This document shows positions 48,801-55,140 of a stretch of 64,000 nucleotides of DNA, piece after piece. Origin of the DNA: Posidonia oceanica (taxonomy: Eukaryota > Streptophyta > Magnoliopsida > Alismatales > Posidoniaceae). A program made the position numbers and the translations under genes. The DNA lies in the NCBI GenBank assembly GCA_037176725.1, contig JAZBRS010000050.1:16200001-16264000 (forward strand), given 5' to 3'. Below the pieces are notes generated by a model. The model did no database searches. It was not told the origin of the DNA and was given only the letters and a program-made list of their open reading frames with translations. Numbering within the stretch: the stretch's first letter is position 1; every line of letters begins with the position of its first letter.

Positions 48801-49873
48801 GATAACAACTCTTCATTTGCAAGCAAGCTATAGAAGAAGAAAAATCACTTTTCAGTGGATCCAGACATTCCATACAAACTCAGCCGATTACCATTCTTGA
48901 AACCTATTTTACTAATTATGATGATTATACTAAAGTAATATCTAACTACGAAATAATAGAATGCAACAACAAATACACTAGGCAAAACGGTAACCATCAA
49001 AAATCAATAAGAATAAGGAAATGTTTAAAAAACATACAAACTGCTGCATTCCCCGAAGGCCTAAGTCGTCAATCAACCTTCCAACCACCACTTCACTCTC
49101 CGTCTACACAGAGAAAATGAAATTCAACATCAGCATCAACATCAACATACATATCCTATGGATCGCTTGGAATTCCCGCAGAGCAAAACGAGAAAGTTAA
49201 AAAAAATCAGCAACATTCGAAAACTCACCATCGTATTTGCACCTTCATCCCATATAAAGCCTTCTTGCGAACCGCTTCTAATCAGCCCTCCAGCTCTGTC
49301 CTCAGCTTCAAACACAGTGACACTCAAACCATTCGATTTAAGCTTGTAAGCAGCAGCGAGTCCACTGCAAATCATCTCGGAACATTCAAAATCAAATCGT
49401 CCATAAACGAACAAATTATCGAACTACCCAACAAACCCAGCCCCACCTTAATCCAAACTAACCAAGCCCTTTGAGAAAGAAAAAAAAAAAGTCTTCTGCC
49501 TTGAGGACAATGACATCATGAACACAGAATTCACATAACAACCACATTTCATCAAGCAATCTAAAAGCTCTGGTGGTTGAAGACCAAGGTACATGTCTGT
49601 AATCCACCAAAAGCGGGTGTAGCGAAAACACTCACCTGACCCCGGCGCCGACGACCGCCACTGACCTGGGAGGACCTGGAAACACGGCAAATGGTAAACG
49701 ATAAGTCGGAGTTGGAGAGTATGGGAGGGGAGGAGAGTGAGGTAGGTACCGGTTCCAGGGTTGATGGCGTGCGTCGCCGGCAAGGCCATGACCGAGATTG
49801 GGTCGGTGGTCTGGAGTGGTTTCGGGTTGTGAACAGGAATCGGGTGAGATGAGCGCCGGGGTTCTTTTGCCAC
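18745..49873 (-). CDS. PPOX2: Protoporphyrinogen IX oxidase, mitochondrial type (18 exons, giant introns)
   Basis: The enzyme removes six electrons from protoporphyrinogen IX to form protoporphyrin IX, using FAD and oxygen, the last shared step before haem and chlorophyll branch. It is membrane-associated and the target of PPO-inhibiting herbicides. Exons read on the minus strand give the family in order: FAD-binding [160 protein letters not shown] and a stop. Two in-frame start codons exist (49873 and 49789). Known exons sum to about 1,424 nt from the inner start; a full protein needs roughly 30 more codons, which belong to exon 7, and that exon looks degenerate. Three introns of 7.6-8.5 kb hold the transposons. 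Family identity is very secure; functional status is not. Confidence 0.93.
19323..19429 (-). CDS. PPOX2: PPOX2 exon 17
   Basis: It encodes [20 protein letters not shown] and then [16 protein letters not shown]. The donor is GCAAGT, a rare but accepted GC-AG intron. Confidence 0.95.
19723..19797 (-). CDS. PPOX2: PPOX2 exon 16
   Basis: Seventy-five bp encode [20 protein letters not shown] followed by PTFV. Acceptor ATCAG, donor GTAAGA. The intron on its 5' side contains a Tourist-like MITE. Confidence 0.95.
19888..20463. mobile_element. Tourist-like MITE in PPOX2 intron 15
   Basis: It is 570 bp (19891-20460), with imperfect inverted ends: GGTCTTAGTTGGTTGTAA on the left, and the complement of the right end GGCCATGTTTGGTTACTGTAA. 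TAA occurs on both flanks (19888-19890 and 20461-20463). No coding. The centre has repeated AGCAACTCTGG/GATCATCGGAGCT words. Confidence 0.7.
20487..20595 (-). CDS. PPOX2: PPOX2 exon 15
   Basis: It encodes [20 protein letters not shown] and [16 protein letters not shown]. The donor GTATGT sits after two bases of the next codon, which makes the phase fit exon 16. Confidence 0.95.
20835..20958 (-). CDS. PPOX2: PPOX2 exon 14
   Basis: It encodes [20 protein letters not shown], then [20 protein letters not shown] and the start of LG. Acceptor ATGCAG, donor GTAATT. Confidence 0.95.
21946..22020 (-). CDS. PPOX2: PPOX2 exon 13
   Basis: Twenty-five codons, [20 protein letters not shown] plus NFLSK, in phase with its neighbours. 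Donor GTACAA. Confidence 0.95.
22119..22301 (-). CDS. PPOX2: PPOX2 exon 12
   Basis: Sixty-one codons, from [20 protein letters not shown] to SFDAVIMT, bounded by ATGCAG and GTAATG. Confidence 0.95.
22506..22641 (+). repeat. Copia-2 5' LTR
   Basis: TGTTAGAGATG...CAATCTAATA, 136 bp, followed directly by the primer site. It ends in TA, not the usual CA. Confidence 0.9.
22642..22653 (+). other. Copia-2 primer binding site
   Basis: TGGAATCAGAGC, one mismatch from the initiator-Met site TGGTATCAGAGC. Confidence 0.85.
23203..23983 (+). pseudogene. Copia-2 gag (broken)
   Basis: Pieces read as Copia gag: [20 protein letters not shown], then a frame break, then the retrotrans-gag core [20 protein letters not shown] with [20 protein letters not shown] (23399-23599), then a Gly/Arg-rich stretch ([15 protein letters not shown]) and a damaged zinc knuckle. 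There [14 protein letters not shown] has Tyr at the second and last Cys positions. Confidence 0.8.
23984..27035 (+). mobile_element. hAT transposon nested in Copia-2
   Basis: It is 3,036 bp (23992-27027), bounded by the inverted ends TAGACATGTAAACCGG and flanked by a perfect 8-bp duplication CTAGTGCC (23984-23991 and 27028-27035), the hallmark of hAT. The terminal 70-110 bp are extremely G+C-rich (runs of GGGCC/CCGG) in an otherwise AT-rich element. Just inside the left end, AACGGCTA and its complement TAGCCGTT occur about five times (24187-24255); Ac-type transposases bind AAACGG-like subterminal words. A TATA-like CTATAAATAC lies near 24293. It is the youngest layer of a three-level nest: hAT in Copia in PPOX2 intron. 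Confidence 0.93.
24701..26719 (+). pseudogene. hAT transposase with seven in-frame stops and no frameshift
   Basis: The transposase cuts the element out and reinserts it. One frame runs 673 codons from ATG 24701 to TAA 26717. It opens with a BED-type zinc finger ([10 protein letters not shown]...GYISRHLQK, codons 50-85), passes through the RNase H-like core ([20 protein letters not shown]), and ends with the hAT dimerisation region ([20 protein letters not shown], then [20 protein letters not shown]). Stops lie at 24815, 25145, 25316, 25412, 25688, 25736 and 25838. Most stand where relatives have Trp or Gln (TGG or CAA), so single transitions explain them. The last 236 codons remain open, including a Ser/Gly-rich stretch. 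Confidence 0.92.
27048..27540 (+). pseudogene. Copia-2 protease to GAG-pre-integrase (broken)
   Basis: After the hAT the frame reads [17 protein letters not shown]. The stop TAG (27060-27062) stands where the family has Trp before the DSG active site. Downstream pieces such as [14 protein letters not shown] correspond to the linker before integrase. Confidence 0.75.
27541..28182 (+). pseudogene. Copia-2 integrase core
   Basis: An open 213-codon stretch: [14 protein letters not shown] (zinc-binding end), [14 protein letters not shown] (first Asp), [33 protein letters not shown] (second Asp), [20 protein letters not shown] (Glu) and [18 protein letters not shown]. All three catalytic residues are present. 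It is cut off by a shift soon after the core. Confidence 0.9.
28383..29580 (+). pseudogene. Copia-2 reverse transcriptase
   Basis: It contains [80 protein letters not shown], the [11 protein letters not shown] active-site block near 29200 and [20 protein letters not shown]. Stops at 28953-28955 (TAG) and 29097-29099 (TGA) replace family tryptophans. Confidence 0.9.
29640..30045 (+). pseudogene. Copia-2 RNase H
   Basis: It reads [16 protein letters not shown], then [40 protein letters not shown], then [20 protein letters not shown] and [19 protein letters not shown]. Stops at 29677, 29755 and 29785 fit W, W and R codons. Confidence 0.88.
30141..30276 (+). repeat. Copia-2 3' LTR
   Basis: 136 bp, 94% identical to the 5' LTR, directly after the polypurine tract and followed by the duplicated ATGAC. 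Confidence 0.93.
30282..30739. other. PPOX2 intron sequence
   Basis: Intron DNA between Copia-2 and exon 11. No gene or element recognised. Confidence 0.5.
30740..30872 (-). CDS. PPOX2: PPOX2 exon 11
   Basis: This 133-bp exon encodes [20 protein letters not shown] and then a basic linker ending [11 protein letters not shown]. Acceptor ATCAG, donor GTGATT. It is followed by an 8.4-kb intron with Copia-2 and the nested hAT. Confidence 0.95.
31525..31740 (-). pseudogene. LINE-type (L1) retrotransposon C-terminal fragment
   Basis: The minus-strand frame reads [20 protein letters not shown] and then [16 protein letters not shown]. This resembles the zinc-binding C-terminal region of plant L1 open reading frames (LPHALMWGIWLERNNRIF type). 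Nothing else of the element is seen; it is a 5'-truncated relic in PPOX2 intron 10. Confidence 0.6.
31971..31995. repeat. (TA)n microsatellite at the left edge of the Mutator-like element
   Basis: An uninterrupted AT/TA run. A matching run lies at 38921-38938, on the other side of the transposon. Confidence 0.9.
33185..34831 (+). pseudogene. FAR1/MULE transposase, eight stops, no frameshift
   Basis: A single frame from ATG 33185 spans 549 codons. Codons 35-150 form the FAR1 DNA-binding zinc finger ([50 protein letters not shown]). Codons 240-390 form the MULE transposase core ([20 protein letters not shown] with the first Asp, [20 protein letters not shown] with the second, VHRFCTWHI). The tail has [19 protein letters not shown] and a coiled region. 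Stops at 33272, 33755, 33848, 34367, 34370, 34418, 34451 and 34502 fall mostly where the family has Gln or Trp (for example HQ-stop-VPAF and ST-stop-RSES). The SWIM finger expected at the end is not seen. Confidence 0.88.
35264..38920 (+). pseudogene. Ulp1-like C48 protease gene of the Mutator-like element (multi-exon, broken)
   Basis: Exons are recognisable by splice-like borders. A first exon (35264-35301, [13 protein letters not shown] with a GTAAGA donor) is followed by [16 protein letters not shown] (35579 on). Next is a conserved block with [15 protein letters not shown] and [20 protein letters not shown] (35971-36450), then a coiled-coil exon rich in Lys/Glu (37088-37492). Last is the protease domain: [22 protein letters not shown] (38480-38580) and [10 protein letters not shown] followed by [13 protein letters not shown] (38730-38830). 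His, Asp and Cys of the C48 triad are visible. Ulp1 proteases cut SUMO from proteins; the role in transposons is unknown. Stops again fit TGG or CAA codons. Confidence 0.75.
38921..38938. repeat. (TA)n microsatellite at the right edge
   Basis: TA run partnering 31971-31995; the element may have inserted into a TA microsatellite. Confidence 0.85.
39111..39300. repeat. 95-bp direct tandem duplication
   Basis: Two diverged copies start at 39111 and 39206 (AGTTATC...ATAAATGAGRATATGAAAAC...TTAATTAGGCCCTT...CTAAGAAAGG). Lies in PPOX2 intron 10. Confidence 0.8.
39417..39457 (-). CDS. PPOX2: PPOX2 exon 10
   Basis: This 41-bp exon encodes [14 protein letters not shown] (last codon shared with exon 11), equivalent to M.HSFPELWNLEK in relatives. 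Acceptor AACAG, donor GTAAGT. The 8.5-kb intron downstream contains the FAR1/Ulp1 Mutator-like element and a LINE fragment. Confidence 0.92.
39638..39703 (-). CDS. PPOX2: PPOX2 exon 9
   Basis: Twenty-two codons, [20 protein letters not shown] plus LS. The GTSAGDP loop corresponds to the place where a glycine-codon deletion gives herbicide resistance in Amaranthus; here it reads SAGD, where many plants have two glycines. Confidence 0.93.
39866..39902 (-). CDS. PPOX2: PPOX2 exon 8
   Basis: This 37-bp exon encodes [12 protein letters not shown], strongly conserved in the family, between TCTTCAG and GTAATT. Confidence 0.9.
40053..40097 (-). pseudogene. PPOX2: PPOX2 exon 7, degenerate candidate
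   Basis: By position this should encode the family's NFLST.SKLQ..LEP.LWK segment. A related stretch exists: one frame reads [14 protein letters not shown] and continues past the apparent donor as VDWKKK. However, the phase set by exon 6 gives a different frame, the 45-bp length (from CTGTAG to GTAGAT) does not fit exon 8, and the expected further 15-20 residues (SDEHSEES-type) were not found. Either there is a frameshift and loss, or a small exon escaped me. Confidence 0.45.
41250..41280 (-). CDS. PPOX2: PPOX2 exon 6
   Basis: A 31-bp micro-exon encodes [10 protein letters not shown] plus one base, between ACTCAG and GTAAGA. Confidence 0.85.
41421..41471 (-). CDS. PPOX2: PPOX2 exon 5
   Basis: Seventeen codons encode [17 protein letters not shown]. 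The acceptor is TTGCAG and the donor GTGCTC. The RYIARNG Arg, in a segment where herbicide-resistance changes occur in weeds, is retained. Confidence 0.92.
42331..42476 (+). repeat. Copia-3 5' LTR
   Basis: TGTTAGAAAT...ATATCAACA, directly followed by the primer site. Confidence 0.9.
42477..42488 (+). other. Copia-3 primer binding site
   Basis: TGGTATCAGAGC, an exact match to the initiator-tRNA-Met primer site of plant Copia elements. Confidence 0.92.
43030..43850 (+). pseudogene. Copia-3 gag and protease remnants
   Basis: Near 43035 a frame reads [19 protein letters not shown] gag start. Near 43790 [17 protein letters not shown] corresponds to the protease active-site segment, but the DSG motif has become DSS. 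The rest is heavily shifted. Confidence 0.6.
44410..44830 (+). pseudogene. Copia-3 integrase core
   Basis: It reads [20 protein letters not shown], then [20 protein letters not shown], then [20 protein letters not shown]. The second Asp is retained (HSDNALE). The catalytic Glu segment reads EDAKRK instead of GIAERK. Confidence 0.8.
45490..46470 (+). pseudogene. Copia-3 reverse transcriptase, interrupted
   Basis: The N-terminal part [19 protein letters not shown] and [18 protein letters not shown] is present. The conserved [12 protein letters not shown] segment is split by a 205-bp insertion at 45816-46020. The active site is YVDG instead of YVDD (near 46275), followed by [20 protein letters not shown]. 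Confidence 0.85.
45816..46020. mobile_element. Small insertion in Copia-3 (possible MITE)
   Basis: TAATGTTAAAA (45805-45815) and TAATGCTAAAA (46021-46031) flank it, an 11-bp near-identical duplication. Inside, CTAATAAACTGTGCATGAA and the complement of CATGCACAGCCTCATTAG form imperfect inverted repeats. Mutator-type MITEs make 9-11 bp duplications, so that class is the best guess. Confidence 0.5.
46600..47040 (+). pseudogene. Copia-3 RNase H remnant
   Basis: Fragments [37 protein letters not shown] and then [17 protein letters not shown] match Copia RNase H order, with shifts between them. Confidence 0.75.
47075..47220 (+). repeat. Copia-3 3' LTR
   Basis: 146 bp, about 20 differences from the 5' LTR. 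Confidence 0.9.
47221..49037. other. PPOX2 intron 4, remaining part
   Basis: AT-rich intron DNA. From 47620 to 48250 it has recurring TTTAAA/GTTTAAATGG words. An unassigned coding-like stretch lies at 48622-48873. Confidence 0.5.
48622..48873 (-). other. Unrecognised coding-like fragment in PPOX2 intron 4
   Basis: An 83-codon minus-strand frame contains [20 protein letters not shown] then [20 protein letters not shown]. Codon use and composition look protein-like compared with the AT-rich surroundings, but I do not recognise the family and see no splice context linking it to PPOX2. It may be a captured or retroposed gene piece. Confidence 0.3.
49038..49103 (-). CDS. PPOX2: PPOX2 exon 4
   Basis: Twenty-two codons, [20 protein letters not shown] plus QF, bounded by GTGTAG and GTATGT. 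Most family members have EKQQF where this has GMQQF. Confidence 0.92.
49229..49364 (-). CDS. PPOX2: PPOX2 exon 3
   Basis: It encodes [20 protein letters not shown] and ends [10 protein letters not shown], the second part of the nucleotide-binding domain. Canonical acceptor (TTTGCAG) and donor (GTGAGT). Confidence 0.95.
49636..49675 (-). CDS. PPOX2: PPOX2 exon 2
   Basis: This 40-bp exon encodes [13 protein letters not shown], the start of the FAD-binding GxGxxG fold. It is flanked by a TTTCCAG acceptor and a GTGAGT donor, and its phase matches exons 1 and 3. Confidence 0.9.
49750..49873 (-). CDS. PPOX2: PPOX2 exon 1
   Basis: It has two in-frame ATGs 28 codons apart. The outer start gives [16 protein letters not shown]..., Ser/Arg/Pro-rich and poor in acidic residues; the inner start gives [14 protein letters not shown]. 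It ends in a GTACCT donor. In spinach a similar pair of starts sends the enzyme to chloroplast or mitochondrion. Confidence 0.75.
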
Positions 49874-51685
49874 AGTCTGGTGTTTTGCGGGTCGTGTTTA
49901 GGCCCTCAATTGAAACTGCAGCATAAAAGTTTTGATAGTTACGTAAAAGTTGATTAAAAGTTTAAAGAAAATTGGGTTTTTTTGCTCAAATACCATCGTT
50001 AAAAGTAGTATTTTCGTTAATTCTCTCCTTACATTGAAAATTTCACGTATACATTTAAAAATTCTAAAAACTTACCTATATGCACTTCAGTTAGTTTAAC
50101 CTCAAACGGCGTCAAGATCCCACGTTAGTTTCTTATGAAATGACGATATTGTCCCTATGACTTTTGCATAAAAGCCATCAAGTCTACTTCTATTTGAGTA
50201 AAAATTCCTTCATGGGTATTTAAGCAAAAATATTCTCATGTCAGTCTACCCATTTCATCTTCTCGTCTTCTCCTGTCGAAATTCGTATCTGGTGGCCACC
50301 CCCATCTACTCTTCAACCCCCACTAGGCAAAGTTCTCTTCTTCCTCTCCGACAGCCACCACGCAAGGACAGCAGCCGTCGCAACAGCCATTGAGCAATGA
50401 GAGTGGAGGCGGCTGTCGCTGTTGTCTCTTGGGTTCTCTCCTCCTTGTCCGCCAGCAACCAAACAAGGTTCTCTTCTTTGTTTCCGCTGACGGCCACGGA
50501 ACAAGGTTTTTTTCTTCCTCTTCACCGGCCACTCTCATCTTCTCTGTCCTCGTCTTCCTCTTGTTCCTCCAGTGTCCATGTCGACGAGATCGGATTTGTC
50601 GTCCGTGTGGGCACACGGCCTTCAGCCACCGAGATATCTATGCAACAAGCTGTGTTGGTTGTACAAGTCTTCCCGAGAAGGTTCAAAAAACAGGCAGTTT
50701 TGGAGGTGTCCAAGTTGGAGAGTAAGTAGGAAATGGATTTGCTTACAACGTGTTTGGCAAAATTCCTCAATTAGTCATTCTTCATATTACAGGATATATC
50801 TTTGACATGCAACTTCTTCCAATGGATTGAAGGTGAAGTGACTTCCAACAATTCATCAATAGACGAGTTGATATTGATGAAACTAGCTGCAATTGAAGAA
50901 AAATGTGATGAAACAAAGCTATGTGTTGTAGAAGTGAAGAAATTGTACTTACATATTGTAGCGATCCCAGTGTTCGGATCGTCCATGCACGATGCCAAAG
51001 CTCGCGTGCACCGATCGGAATCAGGCTCACTATAAGCGGCTATGTCCGAGAAGGAAGACCTAACTCGAAAACATTTAAAAGGGGAAAAAGGGGAAGAAAA
51101 GAAGAAGATAAGACAAAATCGGAGTCGCCACCAAGTCTATTAAATCAGGAGACGAGGAAAACAGGGGAAATGCGTGAATAATCACGCAAAACCAAGCAAA
51201 GGATGCAAAGCAAAGCAATGCAAAAGAAATAAGATGCAAATGAATGCAAATGATGTGACTCGTGCCTAGGACAAGGGCAATATGGTCATTGCGGGCCAAG
51301 AGAGGGTAAGGACTCCTGTTACGCGCGGGGAAGGTGTTAGGCACCCCCGACACGCCCGAGAATCGGTCTTTCTAGGCTTACGCTCGCATATGCAGGGAAA
51401 TGCAGACTTTGAATGCCTAAGTGCCAATGAATGCCTGTCTAAATGCTCAAAGGTGTGCTCTAAGTGATGAAAGACGATGCAAGGAAGTAAACGTGCAACC
51501 TAAGCGCTCAGCAACGCTGTCCGTGTTCCGAACCGGGCGAAACCTGGCTCGTGAGAACTCCGGACAGTAAGCATCACCGCCCTATATGCAAATGCAGGCG
51601 ATAAAACCAAAACGGCGGGGAAAACGGGCAACGCAATCGACATGCAAGGAAAACCGCGTAAAACAGTACGAGGAACGAAACAAAT

Positions 51686-52363
51686 ATGCAAAAAGATGCG
51701 AGAACAGGGTTGTCATGCAAAATGGGGCAAGAAACGGAACAAGAACGCAAAACCGTGCGAGAAAACGAAAGAAGGGCGCAAAACTGGGCAAGAAAACACC
51801 AGGGCACGCAAGACGAGACGAGAAAACGAAAGGGCACGCAAAACGGTGCAGGGAAACATGACTGCACACAAAACGGAGCGAGAAAACTTGGAAATACGCA
51901 AAACGGGGCGAGAAAACTAAAGGGCACGCAAAACGGTGCAAGACAAGGAGGCGGCACGCAAAACGGAGCGAGAAAACTTGGGAATGCGCAAAACGGTGCA
52001 AGAAAACTAAAGGGCACGCAAAACGGTACAGGACAAAGAAGCGGCGCGCAAAACGGAGCGAGAAAACTTGAAAATACGCAAAACGAGGCGAAAAAACTAA
52101 AGGGCACGCAAAACGGTGCAAGACAAAGAGGTGGCACGCAAAACGGAGCGATAAAACATGAAGGCACGCAAAACGAGGCGAAGAAACTAGAAGGCACGCA
52201 AAACGGTGCAAGATAGAGAAGCGGCGCGCAAAACGGAGCGAGAAAACTTGAAAACACGCAAAACGGGGCGAGAAAACTAAAGGGCACGCAAAACGGAGCA
52301 AGACAAAGAGGCGGCGTGCAAAACGGAGCGAGAAAACTAAAGGGCACGCAAAACGGTGCAAAT
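51686..52363 (-). repeat. 30-bp tandem array inside LTR C, about 22 copies
   Basis: The unit is about 30 bp, built on CGCAAAACGGNGCNAGAAAAC, with perfect phase over 670 bp. Variants alternate (GGGCAC, GAAATA, GGCGGC endings), suggesting a higher-order unit of three. Because 30 is divisible by 3 and the unit lacks stops, long open frames with 10-residue repeats appear on both strands; these are not genes. Confidence 0.95.
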
Positions 52364-53799
52364 GGCATGCAAATGAATGCAGTGCAGGGGTTCAGGAGGA
52401 CATACCTGGAGATCCGGGGGTCTGATCGGAGATCTGCTTGGTCCATGCTGAAGAGCGCTTCGCTGCGGTCGCCTGGGCAGCTTACTTGAGGAGATCCAAC
52501 GGTCGGATTGGAAGATATCACAGCTTCAGAGCAAAAGGACCAGAACAGGGGAGAAGAACAGATCTAAGTGTTCAGGAGGTCCTAGGGGTGTGCTGAAGGT
52601 CCTCCCGAGTGAAGGGGGGTCGAGAGTGCATAGTGTATGCAAAGGGGAGCTTAAATGCAAGATTAAATGGGTGCGGGATGCATGCAAAGCAAGAAAAGAC
52701 AAGGAGAAGCGATTCGGAGAGAACAGGGATTTTAAAAACATTTTTGAAGGAAGAAAGGGGCTAAAATGCAAATTTTCCAGAAAACAGGGGTTCTGGGGAG
52801 TCCGGGGATGCAAGTGGAGGGCCTACATGCAATCTTTGCAAGCATAGGAGTTAAAATGCAACTTAGGGGCAAAACAGTCTTTTTACATGGTTTTTGAAAG
52901 ATGCAAGGCTCTATGTGTAATTTTCAAGTCATGCAGGGGTCGAATATGCAATTTTATATGGAAAACATGCTCTGAAAAATAGATTACAGGACTGCAATGT
53001 GATTTTTAAAAAAGATCAGGGTCAAAAATGCAATGTAATAAGCTAAAAAATGCATGCAGGAGTTACTGTCCATTTAAAATGGACCTAAGTGTAAATATGT
53101 AAAGTCAGAAGGTAAAAAATGCAATGCAGTATGCAAAATGGGAAAATAAAACCTAGGTCACTACAGTGAGTTGGATCTAAATGAAAAATCAGTAAAACAT
53201 GGGGATGCAGAATGCAATTTGATATGGTAAAATGCGTGAAAATAAATGAACTGATTTGAAATAGGACCTAAGTGCAATAATGGAAAGCAGAAGGACTAAA
53301 GCATAAAATTTTATAACTAAGCAGCACAGTAAAAGGACTAAATTGCAAATACAGACAAGCACAGATATTTAACGCAATTTAGCATGATCTTAAATAAAAA
53401 ACGTAGTATATTAACTGGCATAAGGACCGAAACGAAAAAATAAGGAAACTTAAGCTGAAAATGCAATATTCACAAAAAACTATATGAATGAGAAAATAAA
53501 TCCACAGTGCCGGCCGACGACCGTGAGCACTGTAGCAGGGAGCTACCAGAGCTTGCGGCCGCCGGCACAGGGAGGCTGAGGGCAAGCTGATAGGTGGAGG
53601 GGCCGCTCCTGGAGCTGACGGAGGCAAGGCGGCGATCAGCGGAGGACGGTGTGGCCTGGAACACGCCGGAGCGCTCACCGGAGTTCTGCAGAAGCTCAGG
53701 AGCTTGGTCCGGCCATTCGACGCAGCGGAGCTGCGTTCCGAAGACTAGAGGAGACTCCTGGCGTCCGTGCGGAGCTGAGGGAGTCACCGGGGCAACGTT

Positions 53800-55140
53800 C
53801 TACCGGCCGGAACGCCGTGAAGGCCGGAGGTCTGCACCGGAGAAGACGACCGGAGCGGCGAACGGTGACGGAGCAGGAGGACCAGAAACGCTAATCTAAA
53901 GGGCGGAGAAGCACCGCGGGAAGAAAAGGAGACTAAGGGAAGGAGATTTTACCTGATTCCGCGTCCGAGACGTCCTCCCGACGCAGGTGGTTCCAGAAGC
54001 CGCCGGTGGAGTTCGTCCGGTGAGGGGAAGCGCTGTCCGCTGCTCGCGAGGGCTGGAATCGCCTCCAAGCGACTCTCCGGAGCTTCCTGGATGGCTGGAC
54101 GCAAGCTTCGAAGATCGGAGGAAGAACCGGCAGGATTGGGTGCACTGCTGGTCGTCCGAGGTGGAGGGAGGTGCCTGTTGCTCGTTGGGTCGAAGGGAGG
54201 CTTCCGGCAAGTAGCTGGGACTTCGGTGATGGTTGCTGGATGGTTGGTTCGGGCAGCGGAAGTCTGTGATGTGTTTTTGCAGGTGGATCGATTTCTGGCA
54301 GAAAAAAGGAGACGACTGTTTGTTGTGGGGGGTTTGGTCTGTGAGGGGAGTTGGAGGCAAAGTAGAGCGGGGTTGGAAAGGTGGTTGTCCGGCGAGTGCC
54401 TGGGCGGAGTTTCGGGGGATGCGGTGGACTGTGGCACTGGGAATTTCGGAAGGGAAGGGCGGTGGGTTCTGTCTGGATTTCCGGTGGATTGAGGAGGAAT
54501 ACTGGGCTCGTTTCGCTGTGGGAAGGAGGGGAAGGGTTGCAGGAGGCTTCGGCGAAGTTGGGGGAGGAATTCTGGAGGATTTAGGAGGTGTTTCCGGCTT
54601 TGGTCTGCTGTGGAAGGAAGGGGTGGAAGATCTGAGTTTTCTGGTGGATTTCTGAGGGGGGACCGTGGTCTCTCTCGCTGGGAATTGCTCTCTGGAAATC
54701 GTCTCCCTCTCCCGATGAACTCCTCTGATTTCTCCTCTCCTTTCCTTCCTCAAATCATTCTGATTTCCCTCCTTTCTGCCATTGATCTGACGACTCCTCT
54801 CCTTGCTCTTGCAGGTCTGCCGCATTGAATGCTCCGGCGTGGCGATGGCAGGAGGCACGGACGGAGTTCGGCGCGAGCAGGAGATGGCAGGAGGGCAGCA
54901 TGGCAGGCGGGCAGAGGTGCAGGCGGCGTGTACTGTAGCACTGCAACGCGCAGGAGAGGGAAGGAGGACGACGGGCTGTAGCAGTGGGCTGCGGGCTGAA
55001 AAGTTTGAAAAAAAGAAAAGAAAGGGAAACGGGCCGGTGAGCCCAGTAAGGAAGAAAAGAAGAGATAAAAGGAAGAAAGAAAGAAAGATGGAAAGAAAAA
55101 TAGAAAAAAATGAGATAAAAATAAATAGAAATAGTGGATG
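53800..55140 (-). other. GC-rich leader-like block of LTR C
   Basis: High-GC stretch shared in outline with copy A (1-1340). The 320-codon minus-strand frame at 53896-54858 is Pro/Ser/Arg-rich with no conserved domain; I treat it as chance. Confidence 0.5.

Noticed and set aside
51686..52363. CRISPR-like array of 30-bp repeats
   Set aside because: Repeats are directly adjacent with no unique spacers, in a plant LTR.
51574..52521. Long minus-strand open frame (315 codons) with LAPFCVPF-type repeats, and its plus-strand counterparts at 51586-52216
   Set aside because: It is produced by a 30-bp tandem array (ten codons per unit) without stop words. No start context, domain or independent support; open on both strands at once.
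53896..54858. 320-codon Pro/Ser/Arg-rich frame in LTR C
   Set aside because: Low complexity from a GC-rich block; overlapping frames on the other strand are equally long, and copy A does not preserve it.
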